DNA from: Durusdinium trenchii
Taxonomy: Eukaryota; Sar; Dinophyceae; Suessiales; Symbiodiniaceae
Direction: 5' to 3'
Length of the DNA stretch: 64,000 nt
Assembly: GCA_963970005.1 (NCBI GenBank)
Contig: CAXAMN010023729.1
Coordinates: forward strand, 292,295 to 356,294
The notes below the pieces were generated by a model. The model saw only the letters and a list, made by a program, of their open reading frames with translations. It did no database searches and had not been told where the DNA came from. Positions 1 through 11,976 of this stretch are shown one piece after another (position 1 is the first letter of the stretch; every line of letters begins with the position of its first letter). The position numbers were made by a program, and so were the translations under genes.

Positions 1-162
1 GTTGAAGTTGATAGGAAAGAAGAAGGGTCCTGACCCCATTTGGTCAGCTAGAATCCCTCGTTTGAGACATTCCGAGTCCAAACAACCAACTCAACCGACC
101 AGTAGCTTAGTCCAGTGGGGTGACTACTAGTGAAGCTACCCGTCTTCTTGTGCTCCTCCCAG

Positions 163-3100
163 GTATTCCTTGCGCCATATTCCCAGCACTGGTACCTCTG
201 ATCCTTCCATCGTGGATCGCTTGTGGTCCATCATGCCGTGGGCTTCTCGTCAGTGACACGGTCACAGTTGAGGGTGATTTCTTCTTAGAGGATCTAGTTT
301 GACATGATGTAGACTACACGTGGGATCGGTTTTCAAGCAGCCAGGCCGGGACTCGATCTCGAGATTTGGGAACGGAAGCTGTGACTATATGGTTCGATCG
401 TCACGGTCTCCGCTAGTGGTTCGATGGTTCCACACAGGGAACGTGGCCGTTGGACTCGGTCAAACCGAGGTCTACACTTGGCATTACTTCTTGGCCTCGA
501 CGAGACATGGCCTGAATTTGAGGCTCGTTTTCCATCGCTGATCTGCAGGGGTCCACGGTCCACGTACCGAGTCAGCCACTAAGTTGTGGCCTTCATACGG
601 GTGGAGGTACCTGGCAAACATCCCACGGTTCCGGAGTTGGAGCTTGCCACCCCACCATTTAATTTTGTAGACATGGACTCTTAGAATTAATAAACCCACC
701 CATTTGCATTGGATATCCTCTTTATTTTGGGGGGTGACATATGATCAAGATGGGCTGATGGGGGGTTGTGCATAGATGCGACCGGCAGGAGCTTCCCTGA
801 AAAGATGTCAGGAGCAAATGCTTTTGCTTTTGAAGCATCCCAAATATGGTTGTTAGCTGCATTCAATCTGAAGCCTAGAGTATCCCAAGCAACACAGTCC
901 TGCAGGCTCCTCATCATGACGCTCTTAGCCACCCTTTGGGGCGTAAGGCGGGCTTTTCCATGCATTGGAGCAAAGTATGCAGCAAGGAGACGACGAACAC
1001 CCTTTGAGTCGCTTCTGTCCAACACCGTTTTGGTCGGCGGAAACGGGGGAGCGGCTGGACCCAGAAAAAGGCGGCTGACTCATCATGAAGGTTGGACGCT
1101 TCGACCATGGTGGTCTTACAGTTCGGCTGAATTGTCAAATGCACCAGATGTTTTTTTTTTGTTATGTTTTTGTCTGAGCTATACAGTCTTTGTTGGTTTG
1201 GTGTTACCTGAGTTATATCAATATGTGGTTTGACATGTATATATATATATATATATCCAAGGAGTTGTCCGGGCGATGCACCAACGTGCCGCAGCAAAAG
1301 CACCCTGTGCCAAGACCTCTCGGCTATCTGGTTGTGAAATGCATATGTTTGCACCAGCTCGGTGTGATTTTGGCAGGCTGACCTACAACTTCTACATCAA
1401 GGGTGGCTTCACTGGAGGGGAGGACTATCGCTGGGCCGTGATCCGGAAGTGGTATCCGGGCTGGAGATGGGAAGTCTTCAACCTCATTTTTATTTGTCAC
1501 TTGGTCAGGAGGCAGCTCATCAGGAGTATTGGAGAACATTATGTTTGAGCATCACATTGAGACTACATGAATGCTTGGAGAAATGACCATATTCTGGACC
1601 ACCTGAAGAACCGTGAAGAACAGGGAATTGGGAGTCTGAACGCAATACAGTAAGACGTACCCTGTAGATACAGGGTTTTCTCCATCCGGTAGCTCTTCAA
1701 ATTCTTCAGTTTACTGTGAATCTACCTTATAAGGCCTGAGGCCGGAGGATTCATGTTGGTTGAAAGCTTTAGCCGCATGCCGCATGTCCCCCTTCACCTG
1801 CCATCTCCTTCCACTTGCCAGCGCGCTGAGGCTTTTTCCAGCAGGTGGCCGTGATGGCTTTTACAACCCCCGCAGCCGCCGCATTCTCCAGCTCAGAGCC
1901 TTTGACCGCACTGGATCTGGTCGCGGCGCTGCTCTACCTGTCGCATGGCTGATCTGGTCGCAGTATGTCGCAGTGGGTTCCCGGTGTTGGAGTTGGAAGC
2001 TTGCAGATTCGATCCACCTTGAATGTGACAGTACTGTTTCACGTGGTTTAAACTGGTGGTCAGTTGTCCTTGCAAATGGTCCGATACAGAGTGACATGAG
2101 CAGAGGGTTACCTCAGTTCAGGTGATCTCCATGCCGTCCATGCGTCATCCATTGGCTGTTCAGGGCCTTTGTGATTGGTGTTTTTTTGTTCTGAGGAACC
2201 TCCACTCCACTCGGACCCGTGTGATGAACAAGTTGGGAACTCCATGGACCAACCCGATAATATCCACAGATCCCAGGTGGTACAGCGAGGGTACATGATG
2301 GCACATGATGTTGGAATTCCTCTTGGGACATCCCCGTGGTCACAGAATCAAGGAGTTTGGGAACTGGAATCACCCCCCCCCAGGGGTACACCCTTTCTTT
2401 CCATGGAAAACCGTGGGGACTCCTCCCCTTCCGCATGACTCAGACTCATCAGACGTTGCGTCAGCGGACGAGGCTTCTGGTGCTGGGAGAGGCGCTGGCG
2501 GACGCGCAGATGTTTGCCTTCCAGACGGAGAAGTACCGCCGGAAGGCAGCCAAGGAGCTGCGTGAAGTCACGTGAAGTCCGAACGTGCGCGAGCTGGGAG
2601 CATGAGGTTCTGGTGAAAGTCCTTCAGCCGTGGTGGGGATTCTTTGAGGGTGTGAAATAAGATCATTTTTGGTGGAAACAGGTCCCAGGCCCCATCCACT
2701 GGCGAATGTTGGGATTGGACAAATCAATAATTGAAATGACACATGAGTTGCTGTAACTGAAACTGTTTTAATATGTTTAGTTTGGAAAGTATATTACACT
2801 GTATAAACGAATATAGTATATCATAAGATTCATAATATTGAAGACTAGAGAGACTTGGCCAAGCTTGCTAGTATTCCGCGCTGAGGATGACAAAACGCGC
2901 CGTTTCGGTCGTTAAATGTCTTTCATTTTTGACAGCTGGCAAACCACTACAAAGGTTTGGATCGAATTATACCAAAGTCTCCATGTTTGACGGGTTTGAG
3001 GAAGAGATGGGCGAGTATGCAGCTGGCTTCATTCAAAGTGGCCTTTGGGCCTTGTCACGTCATCCCAACTATTTCTGTGAGGTCACCATGTGGTGGGCTC

Positions 3101-4081
3101 CTTGGAAAGAAGGCAATGACAGGTTGAGCTTACTTTGGACAACATCCCTTTCGTGGACTTGGTTTCGAAGGAGTTCGATCACTTAACAGTTGGTACTTCT
3201 TTGCGTATTTGATTAACCAGAGCAATTTCGAGCACATCCAAACATACTCACTGGCAGTGAAGATGTTATTGTCTCATCAAGATGTTTTTGATGAACGTGT
3301 TTTGTTCGTTGGGCCGTGGGGAACGTGTTTAGAATCTGACCACAAGAAAGAGGGGCAGACTGATCCGAAGCCAGAGCTCCGATGTTTTGCTTTACCCTCC
3401 CAACAAACATGGAAGCGACAACCCCCCTGTTTGTAGAGAAATAAAGGTCTTTGCGCGGGCCAGACAGTCCACTTTCATGATTGTTGGAGAGAGAGTAGAT
3501 TGGCACCCACACGGATGCAGACGTCTCAACAATTCTTGCGAAGAACCTCACTGTAGGCGATTTGGCATGTGGGGTGCTACAGACAGGTTCAAGATGTCAA
3601 GATGTTTTGTCTCACGATCCACCGACGGAGGGGTTTGTTCGCCACCAGAAGATGCGTTCCTCGCTGAGAGTGATTGTAACAGTTGTTTACGCTGCTTAAC
3701 ATGTGTTTAAATCTCAGATCATCTCAGATCATGCAACTGCAGATTCTATTTGCAGAGCGAGAGCACAAAGGCAATCTGTGTGACTCACATGTTGCTGTTG
3801 TTGCTGCCAGGGTACACTGTACATCAAAATGGTGACTGTCATGAGGCGCTCCATGAGCTGAGGCGTTCTATCTCTTCAGTATCTCTGCGACAGGAGAAGT
3901 GGTGAACTGGTCCATTTGGGGTGCAGTTTTCCTGACAGGTCTTTTTCTGCTGCCTGGAGCATCCTTGGACATCACCGAAGCCTTGTCATCAAGCAAGTAC
4001 CCAGAGTACAAGACCTACCAACACCGTGTCAGCAAGTACTTTCCACTGCCGCAGACCGCGGCCGCCAAGCGGTCCGCCTAG
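163..4081 (+). CDS. DUF1295 / steroid 5-alpha-reductase-like membrane protein (8 exons)
   Basis: Predicted integral membrane protein of the DUF1295 family, relatives of steroid 5-alpha reductases and isoprenylcysteine methyltransferases; substrate unknown. Exons read as 163 (or 187)-241, 470-522, 906-947, 1377-1495, 1831-1939, 2473-2566, 3001-3096 and 3863-4081, with matching phases at every junction and about 269 residues in total, normal for the family. Recognisable family blocks in order are DPSIVDRLWSIMPW, VYTWHYF, TLLATLWGVRLTYNF (across a junction), GGEDYRWAVIRKW, NLIFI, LTALDLVAALL, ADAQMFAFQTEKYRR, GLWALSRHPNYF and, near the end, SSKYPEYKTYQ. Donors after exons 1, 2, 3 and 7 are GC; those after exons 4, 5 and 6 are GT. 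The start of exon 7 (3001 or 3007) is uncertain. The N-terminus is not found and may lie left of the window. No in-frame stop disrupts the model. The family assignment is firm; the enzymatic role is not. Confidence 0.8.
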
Positions 4082-4384
4082 CGGTCCGCGTGCGTAGCCC
4101 GGGACTCCGGGTCCTGTGGCGTGACGGTCGTTTGCGAGAGAAAAGCACAGGACATCGTTGGACACCGTGAAGAGCCTACCTCCAAAGGTCGAGGTCGTAA
4201 AAGGTATTCAGCCTTCATCTTCACTGGGGACCACTTATCGAAGATGTTGGATCGGATTTGCAGAAGGAACGGACATTTTATGTTCTTACGTCCCTTCATG
4301 AGATGATGATCGGGAATCGGGCATGTTAAAAGTCCAGGGATCAACTCCTGATTTCTCGGCGACAGCTGTTGTTGACATCGTGAG

Positions 4385-4486
4385 GCGTTGGCGGCAGCGC
4401 AAAGCTTTTGGGACAGCATCAAGGCCCTTCCGCCGTTCATGTCGATCTTCATTTTGGAAACTTCGGGTTTTTGGCAACTGTTTCAG
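4385..4486 (+). CDS. Single orphan coding exon, unidentified
   Basis: A 34-codon open segment lies between an acceptor ending GTGAG and a donor CAG|GTATTC, and it is in phase 0 at both ends. It reads as hydrophobic protein (ALAAAQSFWDSIKALPPF, then a MSIFILETSGFW segment) with codon use like the confident exons nearby. It begins about 300 bases after the stop of the DUF1295-like gene, so it probably belongs to a different gene. Possible partner segments at 4792-4912 and 5211-5291 could not be joined to it with confidence. I do not recognise the family. A light-harvesting protein helix was considered, but the usual GR and E/N-x-x-H/R motifs are not visible. Confidence 0.4.
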
Positions 4487-6377
4487 GTATTCAAGTCGCT
4501 TCATGACACACAAGGCATTTGAGCCGGATAGTTTGCACCCGAGATTAACACGGTTTCGCACGGCTTGAAAGTTCGTTATAATTTATTTGACGAGGACACC
4601 TCTCGTAAACACCAAGCCATGAATCAACTAGGTCCTGTACTGACTCTTTAGTGACAAGCAGGGAGATGATCAGTGACACGTTTGATTGAAAGAAACAATG
4701 GACATCGATGCAGAAGTCAGACTGATACGCCTCCGCATTCTTCTTGAATGAGCTAGAGTTGTCCAGCCATGCGACATTCCAAAGCCCGTGGTGAGCAACT
4801 GGGGGGATTGTCCATCGATCTTTGCCCTCGGAAAGGCCTCGGAAGACGCCACTTGGACGATGATGGTTTTGGGTTGCTGCCACCTGGGTCGAGTTGAGTG
4901 GAGATACAAGGTTGCAGGTTGAGCAGTGGAGCATGGCTGAGCAGTGGATGGCTATGTTCCCATTTGTGTGATGGGTGTGGAGATGTGTTGGTGCCAACCA
5001 GCTGAGAATCTAGCACACCATCTCGAAGAAACAGCGTCACTAGTTTTTGATCTTCAAGGTTCTGAACCTGTACAAGTGAACATCAGTAGTATGCTAAAGG
5101 ATCAAAAGATGGTCTGGCTTAACTCCGTCCTGCATCCACCACGTGGTCAAAAAGGCTTTTGCGGCCGAGTCGACTCGGAGGTTTCCGTGACAGAACCGCC
5201 CCAAAGGTTTTGACCGAGGACGCTCCTGTCGCTCGACTGGACGCTGTCGAAGGGTTTGGTGCCCGAACCCGGCCAAAGCTATCGAGCCTTTAGGGTTTTG
5301 AGCACGTTCCCATTCGGAGGATCATCAGAGCACGTTCCCAGTTCGCTGTGGTTTTTCCTTTGCGGTTTGATTGTTTGGATATGATATGGTCTCCGCTGGA
5401 ACGGCCCCAAGCAGGTTTGGGTCTCCTCCAACCTCGCAGCGGCTTGGAGTGGATCGGGGAGGGTTTGGGGAAGAGAAGAAACACCGAGCACATGCTGGTC
5501 GATTTTTAAGTTGATGAATGGATGAGTGAGGTGAGGTACCAGATTGTTTCAGGGATTTGTCATCACCAAGTCATCATTGGTGTCTCACTGTTTCATGTTT
5601 AGGGCGATGGAAGTATTGGCCAGAAGCTTTTCAATGTGTTTGCACAGTAGAGACAGGAGATCTACCAAGACTAGTTTTTTTTTTTTTTTTTAAAGTAAAT
5701 GCTAATACATGAATATGTTGCAAGGCCAAAAACTTGACAGGTAGAGTATTGTAGAGCACATTAGAGCACCTGTCCTTGCTGCAACATTGTGCTTTGTGCT
5801 TGCAGGGCACAACATACTGTACCAATTTGCAGGTCCTGTTGAGGCAAGACCAAGATGACTACAAGCATTCCATGGATGTCCATCTGTCTTAAGGGAGTTT
5901 GGTGCTATTGCTTAGCTTGGGGGTTCTTTGCACTTCTTTTGGTATCTCTGGGTTAACTCCTTCCCCTGATGGCGTACTTCTATCATCTTCTATCATTCGG
6001 ACACTACCTTGAATAACAATTTTAGGGGGTAACAGCCGGTAACAGCCACATGGTCCCTACCTAAGGAAGAGCAATCATTCTATCAGCAACTGTAAACTCT
6101 GTAAACTCTGTAAACATGCTGGAAGCCTGCCCAGCTGACCAAGGATCCTGCAACCGATCCTGAAAAGAACCGTGCCCATCTTAACCGTCTTCGATTCTGG
6201 CGGTCCAGTGGGGTGGGTCGTATACTGTCTGTCAATCAAGTGGATCGCTGTGATGCGCGCGCTGGTGGGTCGTAGATTTGTCGGTCTACCGGTATGATGC
6301 TTCACAAGCTATGCTTTTGGCAACAGCAAATGGACAAATGGTCTACCTTAAGACTTAAGGTTGCGGTGTTTTCACAG
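4487..6377. other. Mostly non-coding stretch with weak exon candidates
   Basis: No gene can be supported here. Two short + strand segments look partly coding. At 4792-4912 the reading FALGKASEDATWTMM ends at AAG|GTTGCAG. At 5211-5291 the reading LTEDAPVARLDAVEGFG is open to a stop. Several frames on both strands are open in each, so the frame is undecided. A 16-base T run lies near 5675. Confidence 0.3.
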
Positions 6378-6861
6378 GATAGCCTTGTTCGCATGCGACC
6401 AGCTGGTGCCTGCGGGTCTTTATTTGCTCCGAATACCACAGATTTCGGCCAGTGGCAGGTAGCTCAGCAGGTTTATCTTCACACCCCGCTTCGGAGGACA
6501 CAGGGTGCTGGACGTTGGATTCTCGCAAGGTTTGGCTGCGGGTTGTGGTATGACCATTTTTGGAACTCCACAGTCTTCTTTGTGTTATTGGCACCTGCCA
6601 GAAGAATCAACATCATTGCCCAAAAATCTGCAGGTGTCCTATGGGTGGCAAGCAAGGTGTCCAGCTGGGGCATGGTGCCGGATGGGCGTCGATCGAGGCC
6701 TCACCGACGTACCTCGTGGAACGAATCTCAGGTGCTCCGTGCATGGTGCCCTCGCGTTTGATGTCCATGGCCCGGAAGCCGAGATCAGTGATCAGCGTCA
6801 CATGCTCGGCGCACGGCCTTTTTCAAGGCACGTGGACGCCAACTTCAGCGGGTGAGGGACG
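6378..6861. other. Probable coding region, strand undecided
   Basis: This 480-base block is richer in open frames than its surroundings but gives no recognised family. On + there is a segment from TTTTCACAG|GAT to CAGCAG|GTTTAT (about 6378-6467) and a second reading VLDVGFSQGLAAGCGMTIFG from about 6505. On the opposite strand the stretch 6825-6680 reads ITDLGFRAMDIKREGTMHG and then meets AG|GTACGT, a good donor. Either strand could be the coding one. Confidence 0.3.
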
Positions 6862-7438
6862 GGATGTGAAAGCATGAATGTGCAGGTATACTGTAGTATG
6901 GATAGGCATAGGTGGCTGTGGGTGAAATCCACCGGGGTGCCCTGGTGGACTACAGGAAAATGAGGAATGGACTACGAGCTCAACCTTCCAGGGTGAAAGG
7001 TCTTTGACCCCCCAGGTAGCTCCACAATTTATATAGGATTTGCGCCGTAGAAGGAAACACTGCACATCCACAGATGCAGGACCGGGGGGCATTCCGCCTC
7101 GTGGCGTTTTTCTTGTTGCCAGCATGTCAGCCAGTTGGTATCCGGCATCATGGGTGGACGTTTATGGCGCCATAGTGAGATCATGTGAGAATACGCAGTA
7201 CGATCACCTCTGTATTTATCTTGAAGCGCCGAGACTGGCTGGCAGACTAGTAGCGAAAGAGGAGGCTGCTGCTACTTTCTGACTGCCGTCTTCTTCTCGT
7301 GCTGTGTGAGATCCAAATTCCAAATGACTCGTCTTCACAGCATGTTGCAGCCACAACATAAGATGTGCATCGTTGCAGCATCCAGCAAGACCACAAAAAA
7401 TGATAGTTGATGGATGTACGAGGAGAGTACGCATCAAC

Positions 7439-7504
7439 TACACTCCCTGAAATAATGATGGAAGTGGAACATGGCCCCTTGGATGACAATTTTCTTCTAC
7501 AAGG
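7439..7504 (-). repeat. Partial copy of hairpin element family 2
   Basis: It starts with TACACTCCCTGAAAT, the terminal inverted repeat of the complete element at 51009-51116. It then follows the reverse complement of that element, including CATGGCCCCTTG, to about 7504. The second arm is missing here, so this is a decayed or truncated copy. See the entry at 51009. Confidence 0.7.
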
Positions 7505-7539
7505 TATCAAAGAGGTGTGTGTCTGTGTTTTGCTTACAT

Positions 7540-8140
7540 GATTATTTCAGTGAGTTGGTTTTTAGTGAAGTTTATTAACATCGCTGGCGTGGAAGTGGAT
7601 GGCATGACCTTTGGGAATTCCATCTTCCTCTACACAACAACAGATGGTTTTCCAATTTTGTATGTGGAGTGCACTGCTTTGTGCGGTGGATTCAGTGTTT
7701 GCTGCCTCCCCAAGGAGTGCTTGTGATGAACATGATTTGACACAACAAAAGTTCTGTGGAGTGTCACACTGTGCTATTTATCCTATCCAATTGGCTCAAA
7801 CAAGGGAACAAGCATGTATGGTTGTGGAAAGACATGTTACTATAAAATTCTACAAACCCTTGTTTTACTCTCTTGCCACCTCTGGTCCTTGGAGGTTCCC
7901 CTGCCCTTCAAATATCAGTGGATCCCCCAAAGGAGGGGTCCAGAGTCCTTAAGCCCCAGACTGAGAGGTGCCAGACTTGAAGGTTCTGAGGTCGACTCCA
8001 AAACTGACTTCGTCACCTCCCAGGCCCTGGCGTTTTGGCAGCGTGGTGGCTTGTGTGACCCCACACCGGGTCGCTACTCGCATGAAACTTTGGGAGCCGA
8101 CGGAGCCGACAGGGTGAAGACATGAGAAGACCGTGTTGGT
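7540..8140. other. Open frames without recognised gene
   Basis: The + strand holds overlapping open frames, for example about 7570-7725 reading NIAGVEVDGMTFGNSIFLY and about 7970-8125. They lack a clear splice site pair or a known motif. I cannot support a gene, only note a mildly protein-like reading. Confidence 0.2.
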
Positions 8141-8142
8141 TT

Positions 8143-8250
8143 AGCAGTATAGCAATATAGCAAGAAGCTACAGTAGTAGGTTGGAGGCCATCGCTATTAG
8201 GGTGGAGGTGGAGGCCATCACTACTAGTAGCAAGAAACTAGTATGTCAGT
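8143..8250. repeat. Degenerate copy of CTACTAG tandem repeat
   Basis: Contains AGCAAGAAGCTACAGTAGTAG and CTACTAGTAGCAAGAAACTAG with GAGGCCATCGCTATTAG between them. This matches, with much divergence, the 36-39-bp repeat family seen at 29684, 38355 and 45118. Confidence 0.5.
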
Positions 8251-8893
8251 AGGTCTTGATCCGATGTTTAACAGGAATCTCTGGGGTTCAGAGAGGATGA
8301 CTTCTGACCACCGGATAGGATGTTCAATATGACATAAGAATTACTATAATTTGCACAAATATGAGAGAGGTATCGGTATTGTTCACAATATGTTGTTTTC
8401 TTTTACTTGTGCGTGTGTTTAAGAGGCTTTGGGAGACTTTTGGACAACTACTTTTGTTTGTACTTGAGTATGAAGTAGGGGGCAAATGTTTATTTGCAGC
8501 ACCTTATTCCCTAGCAAAGGTGCCTTTTTGCTTGGCCGGGTCCATGCATGTTGTGTTCTGTGCAGTGGGCATGTTTCCTCATAATGGTTCCAAGATCGAT
8601 GATCAATTACTGCCTAGCCTTGCCTTTGCTTTCATGTAGTTTCGCATATTGTTTGTAAGCCACTTATGACTTATGATGAAATTCTATCAACGCCAGAGTA
8701 TGAATGTGCGGGGCTTTCAGGAGGAATCATCTCATGTGTGGGGGATGCTTCAGCGAGGGCCTTCTCGACTATAATTATTCATATTACACAAACACTAATA
8801 TGTAGGTGGCTTCAATCCTTGTTGTGTAGCACCAAGCAACTTGAGTAATGTGACGTGACCTCCCTCACAGCTCGGCCTTTTGCCGCCATGCAG

Positions 8894-9009
8894 GTCGGAA
8901 CTTCGAGCTTGGGGTCCGTCGAGAACGGATCCGCCTCTTGGGGGGGGTTGGGATAGAGTTCTTGGATGTTCTGACTGACTGCAACATTGAGGCAAGAGAC
9001 ACAGGATAG
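8894..9009 (+). CDS. Terminal coding exon, unidentified gene
   Basis: After an acceptor GCCATGCAG the + strand reads RNFELGVRRERIRLLGG and then VGIEFLDVLTDCNIEARDTG to a TAG stop at 9007-9009: 37 codons plus a split codon. The charged/hydrophobic alternation and the absence of low-complexity bias suggest a real C-terminal exon. The exons that should precede it were not found; long non-coding DNA lies upstream. No family is recognised. An 8-G run inside the exon (8939-8947) is a place where a sequencing length error would change the frame. Confidence 0.4.
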
Positions 9010-10086
9010 CAACATGATAGCCCTTTTGGAGCGACGTTGAGATAGGTTGGCTTCCATGTTTTGTCTCGGAACTTCTGTGTTGAAAGGCGACAAGCGAATA
9101 CTGCAGACTACCAGAAGTTCGTGCAAATCACTGAAACTCAAAGGGACTGGCAGAATCCTTTGTAGTTAAAAGTGGACGAGTGATATGAGTGCACAAAAAC
9201 GTGTTAAAAAGGGGACGTCCTCTTATCGTCAGCCTCACCGCCGTGGAAGTCAGACGTGTTGGTTCAACACATGAGTTTGTCTCACATCAACAGCTGTCTC
9301 CCTCCATGAGACGTACTCGAGATCCGATCCAAGTCAGTGCCATGTCAGGGCCGATATCCGAGATGGGAAAACCAACCACCTGGGTCTGGACTCTGGAGAA
9401 AAGCCTTAAACCGCTGAGGAAGTTCTGGGATGATGCTTCGTGTGGTGGCTACTTCCCTCAAGACGGGGCAGGCCAAGTGGTTCCTTGTCTGCGGCAGTGA
9501 GATGAGCTGAGCTGGGCTGCAAAGGTACTGAGAATGGTGAGAATGATGTTTAATGGTTGGGAATGGTGGATAATTAATTGGACAATTCTAACTTAGATGC
9601 CAATAATGCCAATAATTTACTGATTGACATTCTGGTCCAAGTCGGATGCTTTACCGATCTGTTCACTTAATCTTGGGCTGATTGTGAAAGCTTTTCATTG
9701 GCATGATGAAGTGCTGGGCTTTGATAGTTTTGAAGATTGTCCTGCACCTACAGTACTGCATTGTGGACATGCAGTGCCAAATCTATTCCAAACGCAAAGT
9801 GACTAGGCCACCAATGTAAGCCATAAAATTTCCAACCACCAGCTTAAAGTGACCTGGCTAGGTTCCTGAAGCGGCCTTCTCTAGAGAATCAACTAGCCTC
9901 ACACTCCTCGGTCCGCTGGTCCAACTGGGACCGAAGGTCACTTGCATAACCCAGAATTCCACTTCATGTTGATACCAGCAACATCCAGCACTCAACTCTA
10001 CAGGTCTCCTCTGGCATGACTGACTGGAGACCTGAAACAAGTGACTGGTGACCTGCTCCGTCGACTGAAAAACGGGGACGAAAAAC
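9010..10086. other. No supported gene
   Basis: Open frames of up to about 100 codons occur on both strands (for example 9189-9500 on +), but none shows a known motif or a splice site pair. I see no repeat or RNA gene. Confidence 0.4.
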
Positions 10087-10407
10087 GTGGTCGACAAAGG
10101 AAGAAACGTCAACCGGTCAGTCTTTCACAATATGTTTCCCCAATTCGTTTCGACTCGATTTCGTCTCGATGTCGCATGGTCGAACATGTTCGAGCAGCCG
10201 CAGCTGTTTTCGGTCTTGAAAGACACTGGGGCTTTTTCGGTCCCATCCCGACGAGTGATACCAGCGAGGTGGGACGAAAAGTCCGACCGCATCATCGAGG
10301 GCTGTGAGGTGCCGACCCGACCCGTGTGGGGTGCCATGCCGCCGCGTGGCGGGGACGGGACCAGCCTGGAACCCGTGCGGGATCTGAAAACGGCCGTGGT
10401 CATGTGA
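10087..10407 (+). other. Possible coding region with two overlapping frames
   Basis: One + frame is open for 106 codons and contains FSVPSRRVIPARWDEKSD and RIIEGCEVPTRPVWGAMP before a TGA. A second + frame contains VFGLERHWGFFGPIPTSDTSE and meets a possible donor GAG|GTGGGA near 10270. The block is GC-rich compared with its flanks, as coding exons are elsewhere in the window. I cannot choose the frame and do not recognise a family. Confidence 0.3.
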
Positions 10408-11976
10408 GGTGCATGGCGGTAAGAACAAACAAAACACCAAGTGCACATGTGCACAGCTTTCAATTGGGCTCTAGGTATTCATCCGGGTCACCAGCATGAA
10501 GCTTGTAACGGTGAGAATCGTGGCACGAAAACCGAAAACTTCACGTTCGACTGCATGTCTCCAGGGTGGACCTCTTGAACATGTGAACAAAATGTACAGT
10601 GTCTCAACCGGAGGAGACCCCATTACACAAAAAGGAAAGACACATGAAACAGACACTTGACATGGGATGTCTATCAAGATCTATCAAGCAAACAGGTGTA
10701 ACGCAAGTATTTCATTCGCACCTGTTGACCATAATTATTGTAAACTACGTAATAGCATACAACAGCTGCTCGCTGTCTTCCAGCTGGAACTAATAGCTAT
10801 TTGTGTAAACTATCGTTTCCAGATTCCAGCTGCTGTGGTCTCTGCCCAAAAGCACGTCTCCGGGCGCCGCTTCCGTCGCCGCTTTCGCCGCTTCCGTCGG
10901 TGCCGGGGTCCCGCCCGCGAGGCCTCGGGCGCCATCGCGCCGATCATCTATCCCATGGAGGCGTTGTTTTTTCGGTTCGAGGTTGGCTGGTTTGGGCGGG
11001 GGTGGACGGGGAATCCCGAGGGGAAGTCTTTAAAGAGGATCCACTGATGTTTGAAGAGCGCAACAAAGAGAAAGAACAAGACCACATGATCCACATGTTT
11101 GTTTCTTTGTTTTTTCGGTCGGAGATCCTCTGCAGGGAACCTCCAAGGACCCAAGAAGCCGCAGGGACCAAACTGAGAGGGAGCTACATTGATCCAATAG
11201 GGTTTTAGATTGAACATGATTGAACTCAAGGAGCTGCTACATGACATTTGGGATGTTTTGGTTCTATTTTGGGAGTTTGTCTCATTGTCCTCAGGGCCAA
11301 GTGTCTCCAAAGGATGCAGCTTCCCAAGCTGGACCCCCCGTTCAGTGTGGACAACTCCTGGGAACGCTGGCCGATCAGCCTGGAGTCAGCCCATGGTATT
11401 TTCGGGGAGCTGCACAGTACTTTGAATATCCTATAGAAATGCAAACCTTGTCCCACAGACTCTAAAAGGAGGGAGATTATCAGAGGAAAAGCTCCCTCTT
11501 CTCGTCGTCGTCCTGTTTCTGCAACAACCTAATATTCTGCAAGCCACACTGGGTTCTTGATACAAACCAGCCAGACACCGGACTCGCTGATCTTGCTTAG
11601 GGCATGGCAAGGGTCCAGAGAAAAGCATGAGTGATCATGAGTGTGTGCGTTTGTGCTGATTCATACCGTGTATGTCTTTCCTGAGTAGACAAAAGTCGAG
11701 GTGCGGGGGATCAGAAATCCAAGGGATCCGACCAGGACACAGGATCAAGAGTTTGAAACCAACATGGACACAATTAGGCCGAATACGTCTTTAGCATATG
11801 GGGGAAACACCGGCCTTCTCAGAAGACAACTCTACACATACTGGTACCACCCAGAGGCTCATGGACCCGAACCAACTGCTACATGTTGGTTCGGTCCATT
11901 TCACCCTGCTTGTGAGGGTCCAAACCACTCGGACCGCCAACTGAGGGTCCTTTCTGAGCCTTTGGGAGTTCGCCAG
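10408..11976. other. No supported gene; short GC-rich repeat at 10860-10905
   Basis: About 10860-10905 holds three near copies of CCGCTTCCGTCG inside a GC-rich island; all frames are open there, so it gives no coding evidence. Around 11326-11445 two different + frames read as plausible protein (KLDPPFSVDNSWERWPISLE and QLLGTLADQPGVSPWYFRGA). This could be an upstream exon of the patatin-like gene that follows, but nothing proves it. Confidence 0.3.
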
